DNA from: Cycas panzhihuaensis
Taxonomy: Eukaryota > Cycadophyta
Assembly: GCA_023213395.1 (NCBI GenBank)
Contig: CM041465.1
Span: 20,522,001 to 20,586,000, forward strand
Reading direction: 5' to 3'
Length of the DNA stretch: 64,000 nucleotides
Part shown: one piece after another, positions 56,702 to 64,000 of the stretch
How the letters are laid out: every line of letters starts with the position of its first letter
How positions within the stretch are numbered: position 1 is the first letter of the stretch
Made by a program: the position numbers and the translations under genes
The notes under the pieces: generated by a model
The model's input: only the letters and a program-made list of their open reading frames with translations
The model's database searches: none
What the model was told of the DNA's origin: nothing

Positions 56702-57750
56702 CAAGGGCTTCATCATAAAGGCCACAAAGAAGCACTTGGATAAGATAGCATTAATTTCAGCTACTCAAGCAAAAAGGATGATCAATGCATGTGGTAAATT
56801 TGTTATCTTAATGGTAAGGAGAAAAGAAGAGCCAAGAGATGAAGAAGGTCCTTCTACTCACACTCTGCTTATATCACCTAAACAAATGCAACAAATTGAG
56901 GAGTTAAAGACAAGGTATGATATTCTATTTCAACATGTTGATGGGCTTCCACCAAAGAGAAAGATAGAGCATGAAATCACTCTTGTAGGAGATGCACCAT
57001 TACCTAATGTTGCTTTGTATAGGCACTCCATTGTAGAAAATAATGAGATAAAGAGGCAAGTTGAGGAGTTGCTTGATCAAGGGGTCATAAGACCTTCATG
57101 TTCACCTTGTGGGTCACCAATTGTCTTGGTGCCTAAGAAGGATGGAGGATGGAGAATGTGTATAGATTTTCGTGCTTTGAATAAAATTACAATTAAAAAT
57201 CGCTACCCTTTGCCTTGTATAGATGATTTGCTTGATCAAATTTAGCATGCTTGTTATTTCACTAAATTGGATTTAAAAAGTGGTTATCACCAAGTTAGGG
57301 TCAAGGAGGAGGACACATGGAAGACGGCCTTCAAAACAAAGCAAGGACTCTTTGAATGGATGGTTATGCCTTCGGATTGTGTAATGCTCCCCGCAACATT
57401 CATGAGGCTAATGAATGAAATATTAAGGCCTTACTTGGATAATTTTGTTGTTGTCTATCTTGATGACATTTTGATTTTCAAGAACACATGGGAGGAACAT
57501 TTGCAAAGACATAGAAGAAGTTTTAAAGACTATGGCTAAGCATCATTTGAAGCTTAATGTGAAGAAGTGCGAATTTGGCAAGGAGAACTTGATCTTCTTA
57601 GGCTTTGTGGTTGGAGGAGGAAAGTTGAGCATTGATCCACTCAAGACTCAAGCCATCCTCAAATGGCCTAGGCCAACAAACATCACAGAGGTGAGAAGTT
57701 TTTTAGGAGCTTGTCAATACTTGAGAAAGTTCATTCTTCATTTCTCATAG
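56688..57750 (+). pseudogene. A2 reverse transcriptase
   Basis: RT motifs in order: [20 protein letters not shown] near 57090, [20 protein letters not shown] near 57157, TAG at 57243 in place of Gln, FTKLDLKSGYHQVRVKEED near 57260, catalytic VVVYLDDILIF near 57450-57480, then a frameshift near 57535 and LNVKKCEFGKENLIFLGF. Two of three parts are open (56688-57245, 57267-57539). The active site is kept. Confidence 0.92.
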
Positions 57751-58240
57751 GTTGCAGCACCTCTACATGGATTGACAAAATGTAGTAGAAAGTTTACTTG
57801 GGGTTCCAAGGAGGAAGAAGCCTTTCTTCTTTTAAAGAAGAAAATTTGTGAAGCACCGGTTTGGCAATGCCAAATTTGCAAAGGCCTTTGAAGTAGAAGT
57901 CGATGCAAGTGGAAATGCGATGGGAGTCATCCTTATTCAAGATGGGAAGCCTATTGCATACCATTCGAAGTCTTCACCCTCAAGTGAAGAACTACCCAAC
58001 ATATAATCGAGAAATGTTCGCACTTCATCAAGTATGCAAGCATTGGAGGTCATACTTGCTTGGAAAAGAGGTTGTAGTTCATACCGATCATAAGCCTCTT
58101 CAATTTTTACAAACTCAAAGTAAATTACAGCAAGCAAGACACATGAAGTGGATGAGTTATTTACAATAATTCAATATTGTAATTAAGTATAAAAAGGGAT
58201 CTAATAACAAAATTGATGATATGTTATCTAGACCACCTTG
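57751..58240 (+). pseudogene. A2 RNase H
   Basis: FEVEVDASGNAMGVIL near 57890 with the first Asp present, a frameshift near 57960, YPTYNREMFALHQVCKHW near 58000 with the Glu, and VVVHTDHKPLQFL near 58080 with the Asp. A TAA near 58167 follows MSYLQ. Unlike family B the first Asp is kept. Confidence 0.88.
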
Positions 58241-58709
58241 TTCCACTTCTTCTTCTACCTTTGTTTGTAGTTCTCTTATGAGTTTGCAGGTGGAACCAAT
58301 GCATCATGAAGAGTACAAAGACTTGTACCATGAAGATGAAGCTTTGAAGGAAGAATTAGAGAACCTAGCGAAGGAAGACCTTCCCGACTTGCTTGGAAGG
58401 ATGGTCTACTTTTCAAAGGGAGGCGACTCTATGTTCCATCAAAAGGAGACAAGATCAAGTGGCTTAGAGAAGCCCATACTTCTAAAGTAGCTAGTCACTT
58501 TGGTATAGAAGACTTTAGCAAACTTGAGAAGATATGTTGTATGGCCAAAAATACAAAATGATGTAAAAAGATATGTAAAAGGATGTGTAATGTGTAATAC
58601 TTCTAAGCCTTCTTCTAGAAAATTAGGATTGTATACACCACTACCTATTCCCACTAGGCCTTGGGAAAGTATCTCCATTGATTTTTTAAAGGGGACTTCC
58701 CATGACTAG
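58221..58709 (+). pseudogene. A2 integrase N-terminal part
   Basis: After an RT-integrase connection, the zinc-binding domain has REAHTSKVASHF near 58470 and YVKGCVMCNTSKP near 58577. SISIDFLKG near 58675 carries the first catalytic Asp. One extra base in the KGLPMT region shifts the frame into the next segment at 58702. Confidence 0.85.
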
Positions 58710-59547
58710 GAAGGGACATGATTATCTTTTTGTTGTTGTAGATAGGTTTAGTAAAATGATATGTCTAATACCTTGTAAGAAGACAATCACAGGTACAGGA
58801 GCAGCTGAGTTATTCTTCGAGCATGTATGGAAGAATTTTGGCTTGCCTTCTTCCATCATTTCAGATCGGGACACTCGACTCCTTTCATCATTTTGGAAGT
58901 CACTATGGGAGATGATGGATACCAAATTGAAGAGGAGTACAAGTTTCCATCCTCAAACAGATGGACAAACCGAAGTAGTGAATAGAACTTTGGTACATCT
59001 ATTGAGGGGATACAATTCCAAGCATCCAAAGACTTGGGATGAATCATTGGCTTTTCTACAATTTACTTTTAATAGAGCAATGCATGCATCACACTCTAAA
59101 GCACCTTTTGAAGTTTGTTTGGGATACTTACCTCAAAGTCCATTTGACTTAGAGTTTTCCATGCAAGCTAAGGAAGGATCCGTCAAAGAGAAGGAGGAGC
59201 ATGACAAGGCTTTAAGATACTTGGAGAAGATCCAGAGAGTCCACAAAGAAGTACATGATCAACTTCTAAGGACTCAACAAAAGTACAAGGAAAGACATGA
59301 CAAGCATAGGAAAGAGTGTACTTTCCAAGAAGGAGATTTAGTATGGTTATACTTGAGCAAGGAGAGGTTAAAAGGAGAAGGTAAGAAACTCAAACCTATA
59401 AGGTATGGACCATTCAAGATTTTGAGAAAAGTAGGTGGCAATGCTTTCCAACTTGATCTTCCACCTTATATGCAAATATATTCAGTAGTAAATGCTGAAT
59501 ACTTAAAACTCTTTAAGCCCTCCATGCTAGATGAGGAACAGGACTAG
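58702..59547 (+). CDS. A2 integrase core and C-terminal domain, open 281 codons
   Basis: Longest open frame in the window. MTRKGHDYLFVVVDRFSKM opens it, IISDRDTRLLSSFW carries the second catalytic Asp near residue 55, and HPQTDGQTEVVNRTLVHLL the catalytic Glu near residue 91. The C-terminal domain shows EGDLVWLYLSKERL, IRYGPFKILRKVGGNAFQLD and YSVVNAEYLKLF. The ATG is an internal Met exposed by an upstream frameshift, so this is part of gag-pol rather than a gene of its own. TAG at 59545-59547 ends it. Confidence 0.93.
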   Translation: MTRKGHDYLFVVVDRFSKMICLIPCKKTITGTGAAELFFEHVWKNFGLPSSIISDRDTRLLSSFWKSLWEMMDTKLKRSTSFHPQTDGQTEVVNRTLVHLLRGYNSKHPKTWDESLAFLQFTFNRAMHASHSKAPFEVCLGYLPQSPFDLEFSMQAKEGSVKEKEEHDKALRYLEKIQRVHKEVHDQLLRTQQKYKERHDKHRKECTFQEGDLVWLYLSKERLKGEGKKLKPIRYGPFKILRKVGGNAFQLDLPPYMQIYSVVNAEYLKLFKPSMLDEEQD

Positions 59548-59751
59548 TTCACTTTACCTTTGGTTGATGATTTGTATTTGGAAAGTGAGGAGCCTCTCAA
59601 GGAAGATTGTATCTTGGAGAGAAAATCTACCAAAACAAGACATAAGACACATGAATCTTTCAGGATTGGAGTAGCAGGGTAATTACCTAGTAAGGCCAAG
59701 TGGTTTAGTAGGCAACAAGGAGAACAACACTTCCCCCATCTCCAATTCTAA
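59548..59751 (+). pseudogene. A2 chromodomain-like tail after TAG
   Basis: The same frame continues after TAG with DDLYLESEEPLKEDCILERK, TRHKTHESFRIG, a TAA, then LPSKAKWFSRQQGEQHFPHL and a final TAA at 59749-59751. The spacing of ILE...TR...FRIG...AKW resembles a divergent chromodomain. Whether TAG 59547 is the natural stop cannot be told because the A1 copy is off-window. Confidence 0.6.
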
Positions 59752-59776
59752 GCCAAACAGGAGTTGGCTATTTTCC

Positions 59777-59792
59777 AAGGAAGGGGGAGCCA
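59777..59792 (+). other. A2 polypurine tract
   Basis: AAGGAAGGGGGAGCCA next to the 3' LTR. Confidence 0.88.
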
Positions 59793-60847
59793 TGATCCAG
59801 GAGGATCTACCATATGTTTACAGGATGCGGAAAATGCTAGGCATTGGCATAACTAAAAGAGATATGGCCAAATGGTATCGAAATTCTATGAAATTTTGTT
59901 TAAAGGGATAAGACACATCTCGCTAGATGTGTACAAAAGGTGGGGTTCAGAAAATATCATTTGATTAGAGTTCAAGCCTTGTCTTTGCATAAAAATTAAT
60001 CCCACAGTTAGCAGAAAAAAAATAGAAAATATATATTTTGATTATATGAATAGAAACATGGCCAAATGACATACAAATGAGCTAAAATTTTGAGGAAGCG
60101 GAGGAGACATGCGTTCCTATACGTGTAAAAAATTTGAGCTGAATTGGAGTCCGTTAAGGTTAGTTACAAGCTACAACTTTTAAGAATTGTATGAAGGCCA
60201 CTTGGACAGCAGAAAAACAGCAAATACATATTATTATTAAATGAATAAAAATGCATTCAAATGACATCCAAATGAGCTGAAAATTTGAGGAAGCTGAGGG
60301 GACATACGTTCCTATACGTATAACAAATTTGAGCCAAATTGGAGTACTTTAAGATCTGTTACAAACTATAACTTTTTAAGAATTGTATGAAGGCCACTTG
60401 GACAACATGCATTCTGGTGGTTAGTGGTTATACTTGCATGATTGCCACTTGTTAAACATGCAATTTAGGTTTCTTTCTATAAATTGAGCCCTTCTATAGG
60501 TTGGAGAGGTGGTTCTTGGAGACTTGACTTAGGAAGCATCCTTGGAGAAGCATTTGGAGGGTTGGAATCCCCCTTATGGTATAATTGTAACATTTACTCC
60601 TTATAATTTTACCATTCTTTTGCTAATTGATTTCTCCACCATTAAATGGAGATTTTCATGGTTTAATAAAAGTATTATTCCTCATACTTTTGGATCAATT
60701 CCAAGAATAAATTATTTGGTGTAGAATTTTCCTTTCATAGGATCATTATTGTTTTGATGTTATTGAGATTTCTACACTAACTCCCAGGATCTCAAGGAGA
60801 AAAGGTTGATAATTGACTTCTTCACCAACTAAGCTCTTTTGGGATCA
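59793..60847 (+). repeat. A2 3' LTR
   Basis: TGATCC...GGGATCA, 1055 bp, about 96% identical to the 5' LTR by eye. TATAAAT at 60479-60485. Confidence 0.96.
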
Positions 60848-60852
60848 GATAG
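60848..60852. repeat. A2 target-site duplication, right (GATAG)
   Basis: Identical to 54120-54124. Confidence 0.95.
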
Positions 60853-61500
60853 TTTTCTTTAGAATATTAATGAGAGTCTTGTTGAATGACTCCACTTGAC
60901 CATTTGCCTGGGGGTAGTAAGGAGAGGAAGTTTTATGAGAGATTTTAAATTTCTCACAAAGCTTATCCATCTCCTTATTGCAAAAGAGGGTTCTGTTGAC
61001 AGTAATTAGGACATCAGGAATCCCAAAGCGGTAAATGATATGCTGGTAAATGAAGGTAGCTATCATCTTACCAAGGGTAGTAACTAGAGGGATGGCCTCT
61101 GCTTATTTAGTAAAGTATTTCGTAGTAGTCAAGATAAACTTGTGCTACAATGAAGAAGGTGGGGATATAGCCCCGATAAGGTCTAGACCCCACTAAGTAA
61201 AAGGCCATGGAGATATGATAGGATGCAGGGCCTCAGAAGGCACATGAGAGATGTTAGCGTGTTCCTGACATCACTGACACCTTAGGGAGAAATCATGGGC
61301 ATCCTTAAAGAGGGACAGCCAATAGTAACCCATACAGAGGATCCTTTGAGCCATGGATTGGCCCCCAAAGTGCCCCCCACAAATGCCATGGTGGCATTTG
61401 CAGAGTACTTTGTCTACTTCGTCAGTGGTGATGCAGCAGAGGAGGATCCCATCAAAAGACCTCTTGTACAATACTTTGTCCATGAGGAAGTATTGCCTAG
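60853..61500 (-). pseudogene. B3 integrase N-terminal and core part
   Basis: Minus strand. HHGICGGHFGGQSMAQRI near 61400 is the zinc-binding half. VLITVNRTLF near 61010 shows the second Asp region altered, and QANGQVESFNKTL near 60890 carries the catalytic Glu. The frame stops at the A2 insertion; the C-terminal part is 53616-54119. Confidence 0.88.
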
Positions 61501-61559
61501 TAGAAGTCCAAATGTGATATCTAACCTTACTACTAGCTTCAGGGTAGTATTGTTGCTAT

Positions 61560-62120
61560 GTGAGATACTGCACAATGCCACCATACCACTCATTGTCAAT
61601 GAGTGGATGGGGAGGGACATCCTGAATAGTCAAGATAGATTAATTAGGAAGGGAATTGTCAATAGGGGTATTGAGCGAGTTAGGGATAGGGGCGTCTATG
61701 AGCTGCTCAGCCACTACCATCCCTTTCTTTGATTTCATGTTAATGATATGATGATCAAACTCCTAAAGTAGGATGACCCAACGGCCAGCCGTACCTGTCA
61801 GGCCTAACGAGTAAGTAAATATCACAAGGGATCAGACTGGACGATCGCCTTGGTGGTATTACTAAGCAAGTAATGTCTGAACTTCTTGGTCACATGGACT
61901 AAGGAGAGACATTCCTTCTTGGCTAGAGAGTAGTTGAGTTCGGTAGCCACAAGGGTACGGCTGATAAAGTAAATAGCCCTCTTGATTCCCAAGTCATCCT
62001 CCTGAGCCAACATAGCACCCAAGGATTTATCAGTTACTGAGGTGTAAAGAATGAAAGGCCTATTGAAACAAGGGGGCACCAACGTAGGAGCATAAGCAAG
62101 GGCTTCCTTAAGCCCTTTGA
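61560..62120 (-). pseudogene. B3 pol RNase H
   Basis: Open from 62082 to 61822. FILYTSVTDKSLGAMLAQED again has Ser at the first catalytic Asp. AKKECLSLVHVTKKFRHYLL has Lys beside the Glu, and AIVQSDPL keeps the Asp. The copy is broken below 61822. Confidence 0.85.
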
Positions 62121-62960
62121 AGGCTTGTTAGGCCTTATCAGACCAAACAAATAGGGCTCCCTTCTTCAATAGGTTTGTCAGGGGTTTGGCGCTTATGGCG
62201 AAATCTACTAGGAAGCACATGAGGAAACCAAGTCTACCTAGAAACGACTTGATCTGTCATTGGGTTCTAGGAGGCGGCATATCAAGGATTGCCTTGACTT
62301 TGTGAGGGTTAATCTGAATCCCTTGTTTTGACACAAGAAATCCAAGGAGTTTGCTAGAAGCAATGGCAAACACACACTTGAGCGAGTTTAGGCTTACATG
62401 GTACTTACGGCATCGTATGAAGATAGCCCATAAGTCAGAGGGATGATGGGCTCTGACACATGAGAGACCCATCATATCATCCATAAAGACCTCCAATGTA
62501 TTGTCGATGAGGTCGTGGAAGATAAAGTGCATCACTCTTTGGTAAGTAGCGCCTATATTTTTAAGACCGAAGGGCATTGCCTTGTAGGCAAAGGTACCCC
62601 ATGGGGTGGTGAAGGTCATCTTGTGGTGGTCTTCAGGAGATATTTGGATCTGATTATAGCTAGAGAAGCTATCCATCAAGGACATAACTTTGAATCTGGT
62701 AGTTCGATCAATGATTTGATTAATGAAATGGAGTGGAAAGTTGTCCTTAGGACATGCATTGTTGATATCACAAAAATCAACATATATCTAGATAGTCCCA
62801 TTCTTTTTAGTAACACGAATAATGTTGGATACCCATTTAGAGTAATCAATAGAAGTAATAAGTCCAGCATCCAAAAGCTTCTCAACCTCCATCTTGATAG
62901 CAGCTGAGAGTTTAGGGTGGAGAGGACGCTGCTTCTGGCACACGGGTCAGGAACTAGGAA
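62121..62960 (-). pseudogene. B3 reverse transcriptase
   Basis: Better kept than B2: 142 codons are open (62685-62257) with FTTPWGTFAYKAMPFGL, catalytic EVFMDDMMGL near 62463-62492, NSLKCVFAIASSKLLGFLV and KAILDMPPPRT. Upstream fingers (62900-62690) are in shifted frames. Confidence 0.88.
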
Positions 62961-62989
62961 TGGTAGTGAGATTGTGGGTAACGATGGAG

Positions 62990-63950
62990 GGGTCAATTCC
63001 CTTCATGTTAGAATAAACCCATGCAAAGACATCCTAAAACTCCTGGAACAAAAGGGAATATTCTTTTACTTCATCAGGAGAGCATTTTGCCCCCACCTTA
63101 ATGACCTTACCAGGGGCTAAGACTATGTCCTGGGTCACCCTCATGCACATGGCATTCCCCTCCTCGAAATGGAGAGAGGCAAGGTCAACAAGAAGCAATG
63201 GAATAGGGGATGGAACTGGGTCAATGAGTGTGGATCCAATCACCAAGACCTTCTAGTGGCCAAGCCTATGGTGACTAGAAGGAAGGTTGGGCACAGAGCC
63301 CGCTAAGTGCTCAAGTAAGGCTTCATCGTCTTTGAAGTAATCTACCTCATGGATGACCTTACTTTAAATAGATGAAGCACTAGAGGAAGTAGGGACAATG
63401 GGACCGTGGTGGTGATCAGGCTGTCCAATCTCCTTAGAAGACTCTAAGAGAGAGTGAGGAAGGGGGTCCTTGGAGGGAGCGAAAGGAAGTTCCTCAAAAC
63501 CATCACCTACGGGGGGTGATAGAGAAGAAGAATAGTGACCTGTGGGTCAATGCATGCAATGACGTAAGACACAAAGGGGTGATTAGTCTCACCAATGAAA
63601 GGAGTTCTAGGTTGGGACCTAGAACAAGAAGGGTGTACCCTACTAGTGCAGAGGAAAGAAACGGGGTGAGGAAAGTCCTCGTCCTCATCATAGGACTCAT
63701 CATCACTGAACTTGGTAAGGTACCCGTAGCTCTCAACACCGATAGAAGCAAAGCAAGTAAGACTAGAGGAAGAAGATGCAGGATCTTCTTTAATGTGGGA
63801 TGAATTGGGTATGCCGATGGAGCAAGCCGAGGCATGAGTAGAAGGGCCTTGGGTTGCTTGGTTGATAGGACATGTTTGTTTAACAGACAGGCATTCCTGA
63901 GAAATAACCCTCATTTGTCCATCATGGATGAACTTAAGTTACCTCCAATG
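62990..63950 (-). pseudogene. B3 protease-RT linker
   Basis: Homologous to B2 41474-42350. 135 codons open at 63914-63507 with an acidic FSDDESYDEDEDF stretch, and 63246-63034 with LHFEEGNAMCMRVTQDIVLA. The protease C-terminus starts to appear at about 63951-64000. Confidence 0.75.
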
Positions 63951-64000
63951 GGTCGAGCACATGGCTCCTATATGATCAGGCCATAGTCGAACCAAGAGAA

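Larger units (their letters stand above)
54125..60847 (+). mobile_element. Complete Ty3/gypsy element A2 (6723 bp)
   Basis: Two LTRs of 1054 and 1055 bp, differing at about 40 positions by eye (about 4%), a 5-bp TSD, primer site, gag, protease, RT, RNase H, integrase, chromodomain-like tail and polypurine tract. Inserted in the B3 integrase. Its coding region has several frame disruptions and stops, so it could move only with proteins from another copy. Confidence 0.97.
29126..64000 (-). mobile_element. Family B element B3, interrupted by B2, C2 and A2
   Basis: Its 3' LTR is 29126-31734 plus 48186-48306. Internal sequence runs from 48307 to beyond the window end with the second RNase H, antisense PMD-like gene, integrase, RNase H, RT and linker. 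The B2, C2 and A2 insertions are bounded by TSDs, and in each case B3 sequence resumes in register. The 5' end (protease, gag, 5' LTR) is off-window. Confidence 0.9.

Noticed and set aside
53616-64000. Endogenous pararetrovirus
   Set aside because: Integrase, LTRs, primer sites and TSDs are present, and no movement protein or coat protein of that group is seen.
1-64000. Host genes, tRNA, rRNA, CRISPR arrays
   Set aside because: Nothing with gene-like structure outside the elements; plain plant repeat sequence throughout.

Overview
The window is a stack of nested LTR retrotransposons from a land plant. No host gene, tRNA, rRNA or CRISPR array was recognised. The plant assignment rests on Ty3/gypsy pol domains of plant type, an initiator-Met primer site in family A, Tat-lineage features in the large elements, a plant-mobile-domain (PMD)-like gene and CAG/CAA/CGA/TGG-to-stop decay typical of methylated plant repeats. 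Near-complete repeat coverage suggests a large genome. The species cannot be told from this sequence.

Layering, from termini, target-site duplications (TSDs) and interrupted domains. The oldest visible layer is element F (24312-28201, +), a decayed Tat-like fragment. On its left lies B4 (16837-24311, +). B4 is interrupted by B1 (3225-16836, -), and B1's 3' LTR is interrupted by A1 (1-3224, -, leaving the window). F also holds a solo LTR, C1 (25505-26149). On the right of F lies a chromovirus end, D (28202-29125, -). D is cut by B3 (29126 to beyond 64000, -). B3 itself received B2 (31735-48180, -, a complete 16.4 kb element, in the B3 3' LTR), solo LTR C2 (51745-52379, in the antisense gene) and A2 (54125-60847, +, a complete 6.7 kb element, in the integrase).

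Family B (B1-B4) is the notable system. These are Tat-lineage elements with 2.6-3.2 kb LTRs. Sense order is gag, protease, RT, RNase H, integrase, then a PMD-like gene on the opposite strand, then a second RNase H just before the 3' LTR. The antisense gene has a TATA block conserved in all four copies and a predicted phase-1 intron of 110-124 bp at the same place in all four. The pol RNase H has Ser at the first catalytic Asp position in B2 and B3, which suggests the downstream RNase H does that job. B1 lost RT, RNase H and integrase but kept gag, protease, the antisense gene and the second RNase H.

Family A (A1, A2) is a smaller element with 1.05 kb LTRs, one gag-pol frame and a chromodomain-like tail. 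A1 is nearly open across all 2.1 kb of visible coding sequence. A2 has several frameshifts and stops but keeps an intact integrase core. Everything else is LTR, leader or spacer sequence of these elements. All LTR divergences quoted are counts by eye.
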